A DNA stretch of 64,000 bases from Acinetobacter bouvetii (GCF_902753875.1 NZ_CADDTS010000025.1:1-64000); one strand, 5' to 3'. Positions 35,655-45,655 are shown, counted from the stretch's first letter. Notes: generated by a model not told the origin, from the sequence alone. Numbers and translations are program-made.

Positions 35655-37904
35655 ATGTCTCAGCCACTGTTTGAAAAAGTTGCATTTATTGGACTTGGGT
35701 TAATTGGCTCAAGTCTGGCGCGTGTGATGATTGCTGAAAATCTGGCAAAGCAAATTGTTGCATCTACACGTTCACAGAAAACCTTGGACGATGCCAAAGC
35801 TCTGGGCCTGATTCAGGCCGGTTATAGCAATCCTGTAGATGCGGTACAAGGTGCGGATCTGGTGGTTTTAGCCCTGCCTGTACGTGCAACGCAAAAAGTG
35901 CTGCAAACCATCAAACCTTATCTGTCTGATAGCACCATTATTACCGATGTGGGCAGTACCAAGGGTAATGTCGTGGATGCAGCCAAAGCGGTTTATGGTG
36001 AACAGTTACCAAGTGGTTTTGTGCCGGGTCATCCGATTGCCGGAGCAGAACATACTGGCGTGCATGCCGGCAAAGTTGATTTATTTGCCAATCATAAAGT
36101 GATTTTAACCCCGCTACCGAGCAGTGGCGACTGGGCAGTACAGAAACTGATTCAACTGTGGCAGGCGGCCAAAGCGGAAGTGATTTGCATGGATGTGGAA
36201 AAGCATGATGAAGTGCTGGCCCATACCAGCCATCTTCCGCATTTGATGGCCTTCAATTTGGTAGAGCAATTGGCCAACCGTGAAGATAATTTAGATATTT
36301 TCCGTTATGCTGCAGGCGGTTTTCGAGACTTTTCGCGAATTGCCGCCAGTGATCCACAGATGTGGCATGACATCTTTTTTGCCAATAAAAAAGCAATTTT
36401 AAATGCTGTAGATGGATTTGAGCATCAACTCGCCCAAATCCGTAAACTGATTGAAGACGAAGATTCACAAGCATTGATGGGATTACTGGGACATGCTCAG
36501 GCAGCACGCCAGCATTTCAATCACATGCTCGCTAAAAGACCCTTGATGGAGAAAAATAAAGTGACGACACAGCAATTTACGATTTTACCGGGTAAGAAAA
36601 ATTTCCAGGGTAAATTTACCGTGCCAGGGGATAAATCTGTGTCACACCGTTCCATCATGTTTGGTGCGATTGCCGAAGGGACTACCCATGTTACCGGTTT
36701 TCTAGAAGGTGAGGATGCATTGGCGACCTTGCAAGCGTTTCGTGATATGGGCGTGAGTATTGAAGGCCCTAAAAATGGTGAAGTGACCATTCATGGCGTT
36801 GGTATCAATGGTTTAAAAGCGCCAAAAAGTGCTCTATACATGGGGAACTCTGGTACATCAATGCGCCTGCTTTCAGGCATGCTGTCTGCGCAGCAGTTTG
36901 ATTCGGTGATGACGGGTGATGCTTCATTGTCTAAACGTCCGATGGAGCGGATTGCCAAACCACTTCGTGAAATGGGTGCGCAGATTCAAACCACAGGTGA
37001 ACGTGGTACTCCGCCGGTATCTATTACTGGTAGTCAGAATCTGCAAGGGATTCATTATGACTTGCCTATGGCTTCTGCTCAGGTGAAATCAGGGATTTTA
37101 CTGGCAGGTCTATGGGCCAATGGTGAAACTTCAGTGACTGAACCGGAACCGACCCGTGACCATACTGAACGCATGTTGCGCGCTTTTGGTTATAAGGTGA
37201 AAACCGAAGGCAACCGCATTTCACTACAAGGTGGAGGCAAGTTGGTGGGTACTGAAATTCAGGTGCCATCCGATATTTCATCGGCTGCATTCTTTATGGT
37301 GGGTGCGGCAATCACAGAAGGTTCGGATGTTACTTTGGAAGCGGTAGGCATTAACCCGACCCGTACCGGGGTGATTGAAATCCTGAAACAGATGGGGGCC
37401 GATCTTACTGTAGAAAACGAACGTATTGCCGGCGGTGAACCGATTGCAGACATTCGCATTCGTGGCACACGTACTTTAAAAGGCATTCATATGCCAGAAG
37501 ATCAGGTGCCACTAGCGATTGATGAATTTCCGGCACTGTTTATTGCCGCAGCCTGTGCTGAAGGTCAAACCATTTTGACTGGTGCTGCCGAACTTCGCGT
37601 GAAAGAGTCAGATCGTATTCAAGTGATGGCCGATGGCTTAAAAACCATGGGCATCGACTGCACGCCAACTGAAGATGGCATCATCATTGAAGGTAAGGGT
37701 AAAGCAGGTGACTGGTCTGCAATCTTTACCGGCGGTGAAATTGAATCACATCATGATCACCGTATTGCCATGAGTTTTAGTATGGCGGGTTTACGATCTT
37801 CAGGTGTAATTAAAATTGTTGGCACTGAAACGGTAGCCACCAGTTTCCCAACCTTCACTGAACTTGCGAATCAAGCAGGCTTGCCAATTCAGGTGAGTGA
37901 ATAA
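35655..37904 (+). CDS. tyrA-aroA: Prephenate dehydrogenase / EPSP synthase fusion (TyrA-AroA)
   Basis: About 749 residues. The N-terminal 290 or so are TyrA with the NAD-binding GLGLIGSSLAR and the GHPIAGAEHTG motif. The remainder (from about residue 305) is 5-enolpyruvylshikimate-3-phosphate synthase with GDKSVSHRS, GNSGTSMR (397-404), SAQVK, NPTRTG, RVKESDR and HDHRIAMSF. SAQVK and NPTR are class II EPSPS motifs, unlike the class I E. coli type, but the Gly at residue 400 is retained where the glyphosate-insensitive CP4 enzyme has Ala. ATG 35655 is preferred to GTG 35652. It follows the hisC stop with no gap, in one operon with pheA and hisC. Confidence 0.94.
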   Translation: MSQPLFEKVAFIGLGLIGSSLARVMIAENLAKQIVASTRSQKTLDDAKALGLIQAGYSNPVDAVQGADLVVLALPVRATQKVLQTIKPYLSDSTIITDVGSTKGNVVDAAKAVYGEQLPSGFVPGHPIAGAEHTGVHAGKVDLFANHKVILTPLPSSGDWAVQKLIQLWQAAKAEVICMDVEKHDEVLAHTSHLPHLMAFNLVEQLANREDNLDIFRYAAGGFRDFSRIAASDPQMWHDIFFANKKAILNAVDGFEHQLAQIRKLIEDEDSQALMGLLGHAQAARQHFNHMLAKRPLMEKNKVTTQQFTILPGKKNFQGKFTVPGDKSVSHRSIMFGAIAEGTTHVTGFLEGEDALATLQAFRDMGVSIEGPKNGEVTIHGVGINGLKAPKSALYMGNSGTSMRLLSGMLSAQQFDSVMTGDASLSKRPMERIAKPLREMGAQIQTTGERGTPPVSITGSQNLQGIHYDLPMASAQVKSGILLAGLWANGETSVTEPEPTRDHTERMLRAFGYKVKTEGNRISLQGGGKLVGTEIQVPSDISSAAFFMVGAAITEGSDVTLEAVGINPTRTGVIEILKQMGADLTVENERIAGGEPIADIRIRGTRTLKGIHMPEDQVPLAIDEFPALFIAAACAEGQTILTGAAELRVKESDRIQVMADGLKTMGIDCTPTEDGIIIEGKGKAGDWSAIFTGGEIESHHDHRIAMSFSMAGLRSSGVIKIVGTETVATSFPTFTELANQAGLPIQVSE

Positions 37905-37932
37905 TTAGTCTAATTTTGTCTATTTGTTAGAC

Positions 37933-37966
37933 AACAGCCAAGCTTTTGCTTGGCTGTTTTGTTTTA
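37933..37966 (+). terminator. Terminator of the aromatic operon
   Basis: Perfect 11-bp stem AACAGCCAAGC with its complement, TTTT loop, then TTGTTTT; 29 bases past the stop. Confidence 0.92.
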
Positions 37967-38013
37967 ATTGCTTATTCTAAAACCATACAATAAAAATGTC
38001 TTTGGATGTAGAG

Positions 38014-38391
38014 ATGAGAAAATTACAATTTACAGCAAACTGTGAAAAGCATAATCATGTGTCGCAGCAATCCAATGATTGCCACGTAACTCAGGAATAT
38101 GTTGCAGATCTTTTATCTAAAGAGTTGGGTCAATACGGTTTTCAGACCTTGTCACAAAGTGGTGATCAGGTTGCAGTGAGTGTAGATAATCAATCCTTGC
38201 CTCTATCGGTCACTTGCCAGAGTCATGATGCAGAAGGGCATTTAGTGTGTGAAATTACTTCATACCCAGAGGAAGGGCAGGATTGGCTAGATCGAATTAC
38301 AGAGCAGAGTTTGTTGAATCAATTGGCCCAGGCTGTTGAAAATACCTTGAAAGAAGATGAATCCTTTAGTGAGTTTAAATGGAAGGGTTAA
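38014..38391 (+). CDS. Small soluble protein of unknown function
   Basis: 125 residues from ATG 38014, which has TTGGA seven bases upstream; ATG 37996 would add six residues. No signal peptide or membrane helix. Acidic C-terminal half, with Cys and His near the N-terminus (NCEKHNH) and a second pair of Cys in a two-strand segment. No family was recognised. Monocistronic, between the aromatic operon terminator and a convergent hydrolase gene. Confidence 0.65.
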   Translation: MRKLQFTANCEKHNHVSQQSNDCHVTQEYVADLLSKELGQYGFQTLSQSGDQVAVSVDNQSLPLSVTCQSHDAEGHLVCEITSYPEEGQDWLDRITEQSLLNQLAQAVENTLKEDESFSEFKWKG

Positions 38392-38509
38392 GCATAAATA
38401 TAGGCTTGAATTCTTAATATGCTACTTCTTGGATTTATCAGTCTGGTTAAATTTAAAAGCTCAGCAAAGATAAGTGCTTTTATCGTCTAAAATAAAATTA
38501 GTAATGAAC

Positions 38510-38540
38510 AAAAAAGACCATCACTTGAATGGTCTTTCTA
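38510..38540 (-). terminator. Terminator of the alpha/beta hydrolase gene
   Basis: AAAGACCA / TGGTCTTT stem with a nine-base loop; on the minus strand it is followed by TTTGTTC. It lies just beyond the hydrolase stop and may work for the convergent gene too. Confidence 0.75.
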
Positions 38541-38553
38541 ATTTTTAAATTGA

Positions 38554-39183
38554 TCAGGCAATTAAGAAACGAGAGATTGCAACACGTAATTGCTTTAAAT
38601 AACCTGTAAAGAAATGGTTAGCACCCGGTAAAACGGTAATTAGATGGCGCTGTGGTTTAGCCCACTGAATGAGATCAGATAACAGGGTGATATTATCTTC
38701 TTCACCATGGATAAATAAAATATCACCCTTAATATGGGGTGTTACATAATGGCGTACACCAGCAACTGTTGTGGTAGGTAAACCACATAAAATGGTTTGC
38801 ACTGGTTGTTGATCTACAGGAAGCAGCGCATAGCATTTTGTCATTACATTTGCGCCAAAACTAAAGCCACCTGCGTAAAATGGAAGGTTTGGATGAAGAC
38901 TACGTGCGTATTGAATCACCTGCATAGTATCTTGGGTTTCGCCGTTGCCTTCATCATGTACCCCGGCACTTTGACCAGAACCACGGAAGCTGGGGCGATA
39001 GACTGCATAACCACGTTCTAAAAACATTTGTGCTAAAAGAGCAGGGACTTTGTGTTGTGGCGTGCCACCTTGAAGTGGATGCGGGTGAGTCACTACCGCG
39101 AATCCTTTCACTTCACCCTGAGGATAATCAACAAAAATTTCCAGTTGACCCGCAGGACCTTGAATGAAAATTTGCTCGGACAT
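38554..39183 (-). CDS. Alpha/beta hydrolase (COG2945 type)
   Basis: 209 residues. The oxyanion motif THPHPLQGGTPQHKV, the nucleophile GGFSFGA (Ser), HGEEDNIT (acid) and GANHFF (His) form a complete catalytic triad of the small alpha/beta superfamily hydrolases grouped in COG2945. No signal peptide is present, so it should be cytoplasmic. The substrate is unknown. Divergent from yaaA with 124 bases between. Confidence 0.85.
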   Translation of the reverse strand: MSEQIFIQGPAGQLEIFVDYPQGEVKGFAVVTHPHPLQGGTPQHKVPALLAQMFLERGYAVYRPSFRGSGQSAGVHDEGNGETQDTMQVIQYARSLHPNLPFYAGGFSFGANVMTKCYALLPVDQQPVQTILCGLPTTTVAGVRHYVTPHIKGDILFIHGEEDNITLLSDLIQWAKPQRHLITVLPGANHFFTGYLKQLRVAISRFLIA

Positions 39184-39307
39184 GTCACAACCGACTAATA
39201 ACAGGAGAATCAGATATTTTACCGATAATGTTCAGTAAAAACACAAATTGGAAATAAAATAATCCTACTGTTATAGTTTGTTTAATTATTTTTTGATCAG
39301 GTTATTC

Positions 39308-40090
39308 ATGCTCGCCTTAATTTCTCCTGCTAAGACTTTAGATTACGAATCTGCACTTCCAACCGATGCGCATACATTACCAAGATTGCTAGAACATTCA
39401 CAAGAACTTGTAGACGTTAGTCGTAAACTGTCTGCTGCAGATATCGCCAATTTGATGAGTGTGAGCGAAAAAATTGCCAAGTTAAACGTTGCTCGTTTTC
39501 ATGATTGGCAAGCGGAGTTCAATTTTTCTAATGCTCGTCAGGCCTTATTCGCCTTTAAAGGGGATGTTTATACCGGTCTGGATGCGTATGCATTAAATGA
39601 CCAGCATATTGCCTATGCACAACAGCATTTGCGTATGTTATCAGGGCTTTATGGATTGTTACGTCCTTTAGACTTGATGATGCCATATCGCCTGGAAATG
39701 GGCACCAAATTGCAAAATCCGCGTGGACATAATTTATATGAATTCTGGGGCGATCGAATTACCCAGTTAATCAACCATGATCTGGAACAGGCTAATTCCG
39801 AACTTTTGGTGAATATTGCTTCGGATGAATATTATAAGTCGGTCATTGAACGCAAGATTAAAGCTGAAATCATTAAGCCGGTATTTCTAGATCAGAAAAA
39901 CGGCAAATATAAAGTGATTAGCTTTTATGCGAAAAAAGCCCGCGGTCTCATGGCCCGTTATATGATTGAAAATCAGCTGAACAAAGCTGAAGATTTAAAA
40001 TCCTTCAATACGGATGGCTATTATTTTGATGCAGACAGCTCATTAAAAGGGGAGCTGGTATTCAAACGAGACGAGCAACACGCGGCTTAA
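39308..40090 (+). CDS. yaaA: Peroxide stress protein YaaA
   Basis: 260 residues from ATG 39308 (AGG site six bases upstream). The [11 protein letters not shown] start, the [25 protein letters not shown] segment split around residue 120, and [17 protein letters not shown] are the DUF328/YaaA signature. In E. coli YaaA is OxyR-induced and protects from hydrogen peroxide by limiting free intracellular iron; it also binds DNA. No OxyR site was identified here. Single gene with its own terminator. Confidence 0.93.
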   Translation: MLALISPAKTLDYESALPTDAHTLPRLLEHSQELVDVSRKLSAADIANLMSVSEKIAKLNVARFHDWQAEFNFSNARQALFAFKGDVYTGLDAYALNDQHIAYAQQHLRMLSGLYGLLRPLDLMMPYRLEMGTKLQNPRGHNLYEFWGDRITQLINHDLEQANSELLVNIASDEYYKSVIERKIKAEIIKPVFLDQKNGKYKVISFYAKKARGLMARYMIENQLNKAEDLKSFNTDGYYFDADSSLKGELVFKRDEQHAA

Positions 40091-40107
40091 CCTAATCGTT
40101 CTAAAAA

Positions 40108-40141
40108 TAAAAAACCCTGATGTTTATCAGGGTTTTTTTTT
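40108..40141 (+). terminator. Terminator of yaaA
   Basis: AAACCCTGAT / ATCAGGGTTT stem, GTTT loop, eight T residues. Confidence 0.93.
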
Positions 40142-40245
40142 GAATTGAATAATGAAAATAAGAGCGAAAATGTTGTGATCACATCACATTTTTTATTATT
40201 TTTTGATATGATAAGGAAAAGTTTTTTGAACAATAATATTTTCTT

Positions 40246-40479
40246 ATGAGAAAGTTGTTAATTCCTATCTTTATTTTTTCAGTTCTGATACTGGGTTATG
40301 CTGTGTATCAGGATTCGCAAATGAAAAAAAGACAGGAATTGGAGCAGGTCATTCAGGATGCCCATCAGTCCTTAAATATTGTGGATACTAATCCGCACAA
40401 TATGATTTTAGGTGATCAGGTTGAAATCATGATGACAGACTCTTCTGATCAGTTTATTTTAAAGCCGAAAGAGCTTTAA
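40246..40479 (+). CDS. Small single-pass membrane protein of unknown function
   Basis: 77 residues. A basic start and one hydrophobic helix (residues about 4-21) precede a short charged, helical periplasmic part. No lipobox and no recognised family. No clear ribosome-binding site precedes the ATG, which lowers confidence, but codon usage is ordinary and it lies alone between two terminators. Confidence 0.55.
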   Translation: MRKLLIPIFIFSVLILGYAVYQDSQMKKRQELEQVIQDAHQSLNIVDTNPHNMILGDQVEIMMTDSSDQFILKPKEL

Positions 40480-40568
40480 TTCTTGATTTTTGACTTATAG
40501 TTTAAAATATCTGACTAGTTAGTTGAAATTTAATTAGAAATAAATTTTAGAAACAATAAAAACCATTG

Positions 40569-40577
40569 TGATATAAT
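40569..40577 (+). promoter_or_regulatory. Extended -10 promoter of a candidate small RNA
   Basis: TGATATAAT is a perfect extended -10 element (TGnTATAAT). It is followed 64 bases later by a terminator hairpin and by no credible reading frame. Confidence 0.6.
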
Positions 40578-40582
40578 TTGCC

Positions 40583-40669
40583 ACTATCAAAAACGGGATC
40601 AAAATTTTTATAGACTAAGAATTTTAATCTTTAGTTCAAGAAGCTGCATCAATGATATGCAGCTTTTTT
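40583..40669 (+). ncRNA. Candidate small RNA or regulatory leader upstream of the purine permease
   Basis: An extended -10 promoter, an imperfect ACTAAGA / TCTTTAGT hairpin (about 40613-40637) and a 9-bp AAGCTGCAT / ATGCAGCTT hairpin with six T residues (40641-40669) define a transcript of about 87 bases. No coding frame with a ribosome site is contained. It may act in trans, or it may be a prematurely terminated leader of the NCS2 permease gene 185 bases downstream. Purine-riboswitch core motifs were looked for and not found. Confidence 0.5.
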
Positions 40670-40854
40670 GTTGATAGTTTTTCTTCATTTGTGCATTTGG
40701 ATGTGAGTGAAAAACTCTTCATAGACATGTTTTTGAATGGAAATATTGGCATATCCATGGCTGGGACATCTACAAAATTAATGATGATTGAATGACCGGA
40801 TCATTAATTTTGTAGCGTGCTGACGGCATAAAGTTTACTTACAGGGGTAAAGTC

Positions 40855-42177
40855 ATGACGACTCCTAATCCATCTTCAGAGAATATGCTGGAACGCTTAT
40901 TTAAGCTCAGCGAAAACAAAACCAGTTTTCGTACAGAAGTTCTTGCAGGTGTAACTACTTTCTTAACCATGTGTTACATCATTATTGTCAATCCAATGAT
41001 TTTATCCGAAACCGGGATGGATCATGGGGCTGTCTTTGTCGCAACCTGTCTTGCAGCCGCTATTGGTTGTTTGGTGATGGGATTGATTGCGAATTATCCA
41101 ATCGCTCTTGCACCAGGTATGGGGCTCAATGCCTATTTTACCTATTCAGTGTGTATGGGCATGGGTGTGCCATGGCAAACAGCACTGGCTGCGGTATTTG
41201 TCTCTGGTCTGGTGTTCATTGCAATCAGCATGTTTAAAATTCGTGAAGCGATTGTCAATGCCATTCCAATGTCACTGAAATTTGCGATTGGAGGCGGGAT
41301 TGGCTTATTCCTTGCGTTAATTGCATTAAAGAATTCAGGTATTATTGTTGATAATCCAGCTACGCTTGTAGGTCTGGGTGACTTGAAACAACCGACCGTA
41401 TTGCTGACTTTGCTTGGCTTCCTAATGATTGTGGTGATGCATCATTTTAAAGTTCGTGGTGCAATTATTATCAGTATTCTGGTGATTACCGCTATTGCGA
41501 CCGCAATGGGCTTGAACGAGTTTAAAGGTGTCGTAGGTGCAATTCCTTCTATTGCTCCAACCTTCCTGCAAATGGACTTTGAAGGCCTATTCACAGCCAG
41601 TCTGGTCGGGGTTATTTTTGTATTCTTCCTGGTAGATTTATTTGACTCGACCGGTACCTTGGTAGGTGTTGCACATCGTGCCGGCTTACTCAAAGATGGT
41701 AAATTACCACGTTTGAAAAAGGCATTATTTGCTGACTCGACTGCGATTGTTGCTGGTGCGGCATTGGGTACATCTTCAACCACACCTTATATTGAATCGT
41801 CTGCAGGTGTTGCTGCCGGTGGTCGTACAGGTTTGACTGCTGTGGTTGTGGCTGTATTGTTTGTACTGTGCTTATTCTTGGCACCTTTGGCACAATCAGT
41901 TCCAAGTTTTGCGACAGCACCTGCATTGTTATTTGTGGGTGTGTTAATGATTCAAGGTATCGTCAACATTGAATGGGATGATATCACTGAAGCTGTTCCT
42001 GCATTTTTAACCATCGTATGCATGCCATTTACCTATTCAATTGCAGATGGTATTGCGATGGGCTTTATTAGCTACGCATTAATCAAACTGCTGACAGGTC
42101 AAGCGAAAACTGTACCTTATATGGTATGGATTGTTGCTGCACTTTGGGCATTGAAATTTGCTGTATTTGGTGGCTAA
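40855..42177 (+). CDS. NCS2-family purine permease (AzgA/PbuG type)
   Basis: 440 residues and about 13 membrane helices. LAGVTTFLTMCYIIIVNP, APGMGLNAYFTYSV, VDLFDSTGTLVGV and TSSTTPYIESSAGVAAGGRTG are signatures of the AzgA-like adenine/guanine/hypoxanthine : H+ symporters. It imports purine bases at the inner membrane. The next gene encodes adenine deaminase, so uptake of adenine followed by conversion to hypoxanthine is the likely pathway, although a terminator separates the two. Exact base preference is inferred. Confidence 0.9.
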   Translation: MTTPNPSSENMLERLFKLSENKTSFRTEVLAGVTTFLTMCYIIIVNPMILSETGMDHGAVFVATCLAAAIGCLVMGLIANYPIALAPGMGLNAYFTYSVCMGMGVPWQTALAAVFVSGLVFIAISMFKIREAIVNAIPMSLKFAIGGGIGLFLALIALKNSGIIVDNPATLVGLGDLKQPTVLLTLLGFLMIVVMHHFKVRGAIIISILVITAIATAMGLNEFKGVVGAIPSIAPTFLQMDFEGLFTASLVGVIFVFFLVDLFDSTGTLVGVAHRAGLLKDGKLPRLKKALFADSTAIVAGAALGTSSTTPYIESSAGVAAGGRTGLTAVVVAVLFVLCLFLAPLAQSVPSFATAPALLFVGVLMIQGIVNIEWDDITEAVPAFLTIVCMPFTYSIADGIAMGFISYALIKLLTGQAKTVPYMVWIVAALWALKFAVFGG

Positions 42178-42194
42178 TTCACCATATTCAGGAT

Positions 42195-42229
42195 AGGGTG
42201 TAAACTCAGTTTGCACCCTTTTTTATTTT
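42195..42229 (+). terminator. Terminator after the purine permease
   Basis: AGGGTG / CACCCT with inner AAAC / GTTT pairs and a TCA loop, followed by TTTTTTATTTTT. Confidence 0.9.
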
Positions 42230-42254
42230 TTGAAAAAAGATTTTATAAGGATAA

Positions 42255-43259
<1,005 letters not shown>

Positions 43260-43344
43260 TTGATGGTCTGGATATATGCTTTGGATTCAGCGGCTTCATG
43301 TATGGGGTGGCTGAATAACCGGGTGTTAAATATTAGGTTCTAAT

Positions 43345-43704
43345 GTGAAAAAGAGTGTTTGTTGGGTATTTATTATCAGTCTGCTGGCTTGTTCTGTATC
43401 GGTCTTTGCCACAGATAAAAATTTTTCATTAACCCAAAAAATGTTGAAACCAGTAATTGAGCAAGGCTGTAAAAGTGAATTAAATGATTCAAAAGTTTGG
43501 CAATCCGCAGCGTTGTTTATGAGCTCAGAGCGGCAAGCAACAGTACAAAAACAAGTGTGTGGTTGCGTAAGTGAACATGCATTGCAGGATATCTCAGCCA
43601 AAGAGTTAGCAATGGCATCGATGAGTGAATCTGCCAAAAATAGTCTGATGAAACAGGCAGTGATGAACAGCATAAAAGGCTGTGCTCAAGATGCCTTGAA
43701 TTAA
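43345..43704 (+). CDS. Small exported cysteine-containing protein, paralogue A
   Basis: 119 residues with a GTG start preceded by AGG. An N-terminal signal peptide with LLAC (Cys16) could be a lipobox. The mature part has conserved features shared with the gene at 44558: a Cys followed by SELND, a WQSAALFM segment, an internal VCGCVS motif, a SAKELAMASM helix and a final KGCAQDALN. The two proteins are clear paralogues. Function is unknown; four cysteines suggest disulfides in the periplasm. It is convergent with a cytochrome b561 gene. Confidence 0.75.
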   Translation: MKKSVCWVFIISLLACSVSVFATDKNFSLTQKMLKPVIEQGCKSELNDSKVWQSAALFMSSERQATVQKQVCGCVSEHALQDISAKELAMASMSESAKNSLMKQAVMNSIKGCAQDALN

Positions 43705-43719
43705 GATTCAAATCTAATA

Positions 43720-43756
43720 AAGCCGCATCTGTTGATATACAGATGCGGCTTTTTTA
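43720..43756. terminator. Terminator between paralogue A and cybB
   Basis: Perfect 11-bp stem AGCCGCATCTG with its complement, eight-base loop, then six T residues on the plus strand; placed to serve both convergent genes. Confidence 0.9.
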
Positions 43757-43770
43757 TGAATGGAAATAAA

Positions 43771-44325
43771 TTATTTGGCTTGGCGGGTCATGCTGCGCAA
43801 GACATTATCTTTATCAATAAAATGATGTTTCAAGGCTGCGGCAATATGGCCGACAACAAGTAAACCGGCAAACCAGGACAAATAAATGTGTACAGGTTTT
43901 ACAATTTCTAAAATATCCGGGTCTTCTTGTACTAAACGTGGAATTTCGAATAAATATAATACCGGTGCAGGATGTCCTGCGCTCCAGCTAAATAAACAGC
44001 CGGTAATTGGTAAGGCTAACAACATTAAATAGAGGGCTAAATGGCCCAGATGTGCCAAGACTTTCATGAGTGGAGACATGGTGCCGGGCAAGGCTGGAAC
44101 AGGATGGGTATAGCGCCAGAAGATGCGAATTACAACTAAAAAGATAATGGTAGTCGCAATGTTTTTGTGCAGGCCTATCACTTGACCTTTAAAACTGCCA
44201 TCCACATCATAACTTAAAAAGTTTCCGCTATAAAAACCGATTCCCCAAGCAGCGATAAAAATTACAGCCATGAGCCAGTGGAGTAGCTGTGCGGTGCGGG
44301 TATAGTATTGTGGCGTATTTTTCAT
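43771..44325 (-). CDS. cybB: Cytochrome b561
   Basis: 184 residues with four membrane helices. Heme-ligand histidines lie in AQLLHWLMAV (helix 1), GLHKNIATTI (helix 2) and KPVHIYLSWFAGLLVVGHIAAALKHHF (helix 4, split for the two His). The family moves electrons between ubiquinol and small oxidants in the inner membrane; E. coli CybB is a superoxide:ubiquinone oxidoreductase. It stands between two paralogous cysteine-containing lipoprotein-like genes, which may be coincidence. Confidence 0.92.
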   Translation of the reverse strand: MKNTPQYYTRTAQLLHWLMAVIFIAAWGIGFYSGNFLSYDVDGSFKGQVIGLHKNIATTIIFLVVIRIFWRYTHPVPALPGTMSPLMKVLAHLGHLALYLMLLALPITGCLFSWSAGHPAPVLYLFEIPRLVQEDPDILEIVKPVHIYLSWFAGLLVVGHIAAALKHHFIDKDNVLRSMTRQAK

Positions 44326-44557
44326 GTCATAACCAACATGTTATTTTAAAAGTGAAAGTTGGAGGGTATGCTAATCAAATAGCACATCTTTAAAAATAAT
44401 GAATATAGAACGAAGCGTATAATTCTTGCAACACTGAAGACTGTTGTTTTTTTCAACAGATAATTCATGCAATAAAAATTCATTTGAAATATACATTTCT
44501 TCCTGAGAAAAGTTTCGGCAAAATATGCCCAACAGATTTATAACTCAGGACTAAACT

Positions 44558-44947
44558 GTGAAAAAACTTATTGCTGTGCTCGCTCCTTTATCTTTGGCTT
44601 TAACTGCATGTGTAGCAACTAATACAACTACAGGTACGACATCTACAACAGCGCAATCAACCACACAACAACTTGGTACTGCTGCGATTAAAATCGCAAT
44701 CAATGCAAAATGTACAACTGAACTGAATAATATTGCTGCATGGCAAAATGCAACCAAATTAATGACTGCAACTCAAAAGCAAAATATTCAAACAGAAATT
44801 TGTGGTTGTGTGAGTGATAAAGCACCACAAAGCGTGACTGCGGTAGATTTGGCGACTGCGGCAATTGATCCGGCTGCACGTAATACCATTGTTTCAAATG
44901 CAGTGACTAAAACGATTAATGCTTGTGTTGCTGAAGCAGTAAATTAA
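44558..44947 (+). CDS. Small cysteine-containing lipoprotein, paralogue B
   Basis: 129 residues with a GTG start and an AGGA site at seven bases. The signal peptide ends in LTAC (Cys18), a good lipobox, and is followed by a Thr-rich tether (residues 20-38). The remaining domain matches paralogue A at 43345: AKCTTELN, the AAWQNATKLM segment, ICGCVS, VDLATAAI and a final NACVAEAVN. Expected to be a membrane-anchored periplasmic or outer-membrane lipoprotein. No named family was recognised. Confidence 0.78.
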   Translation: MKKLIAVLAPLSLALTACVATNTTTGTTSTTAQSTTQQLGTAAIKIAINAKCTTELNNIAAWQNATKLMTATQKQNIQTEICGCVSDKAPQSVTAVDLATAAIDPAARNTIVSNAVTKTINACVAEAVN

Positions 44948-44963
44948 TAATCAGTAATGTAAT

Positions 44964-44994
44964 AAACAGGCTGACTTGTTCAGCCTGTTTTTTT
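44964..44994 (+). terminator. Terminator after paralogue B
   Basis: Perfect 11-bp stem AAACAGGCTGA with its complement, CTTGT loop and a T run. Confidence 0.93.
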
Positions 44995-45019
44995 AGTAAA
45001 AATTTAGGATAAACAAGTC

Positions 45020-45598
45020 ATGAAAATTGCTGGCGTGGATGAAGCAGGGCGTGGCCCTTTAGTGGGCTCGGTGGTTGCTGCTGCTGTTATTTTAGATCCG
45101 AATAACCCGATTGAAGGCTTAAATGATTCTAAAAAGCTCACTGAAAAAAAACGTGAGAAATTATTCGTAGAGATACAAGAGAAAGCTTTGGCTTGGGCGA
45201 TTGCAGAAGCCAGTCATGAGGAAATTGACGAGATCAATATTCTGCAAGCATCATTACTGGCCATGCGACGCGCTGTGGAGGCTTTAAATATCCAACCTGA
45301 ACATGTACTGGTTGATGGTAATAAAGTCCCGCAGGGTCTTACTGTAAGCTGTGATGCAGTGGTAGGCGGAGATGCGATTCATGCGGAGATATCAGCAGCC
45401 AGCATTCTGGCAAAAGTGGTCCGTGACCGTGAAATGGTGTTGCTGGATCAGCAGTATCCACAATTTGGCTTTGCTAAACATAAGGGCTATCCGACCAAAG
45501 CACATTTTGATGCGATTGCTGAACATGGAGTGATTGACCAGCATCGTCGCAGCTATGCACCGGTGAAAAAAGCCTTGGCCTTGCTAGAGCAAAATTAA
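45020..45598 (+). CDS. rnhB: Ribonuclease HII
   Basis: 192 residues. Removes single ribonucleotides and RNA primers from [15 protein letters not shown] (Asp7, Glu8), HVLVDGN (Asp) and VVRDREM (Asp) provide the catalytic acidic residues, and [13 protein letters not shown] and GYPTKAHF are further family motifs. Length is that of normal bacterial RNase HII. Single gene, not next to lpxB or dnaE as in enterics. Confidence 0.95.
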   Translation: MKIAGVDEAGRGPLVGSVVAAAVILDPNNPIEGLNDSKKLTEKKREKLFVEIQEKALAWAIAEASHEEIDEINILQASLLAMRRAVEALNIQPEHVLVDGNKVPQGLTVSCDAVVGGDAIHAEISAASILAKVVRDREMVLLDQQYPQFGFAKHKGYPTKAHFDAIAEHGVIDQHRRSYAPVKKALALLEQN

Positions 45599-45622
45599 GT
45601 CCTAAACAGTGAATTCTTACGA

Positions 45623-45654
45623 TCTAGGATCAGATAAATCTAGGGCCAGATAAA
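45623..45654. repeat. Tandem 16-bp direct repeat
   Basis: TCTAGGATCAGATAAA is followed directly by TCTAGGGCCAGATAAA (two differences), between rnhB and its terminator. Confidence 0.85.
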
Positions 45655-45655
45655 T

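Noticed and set aside
40480..40854. Purine riboswitch before the NCS2 permease
   Set aside because: The three-way junction core motifs of the guanine/adenine riboswitch were not found; only a small promoter-terminator unit is present.
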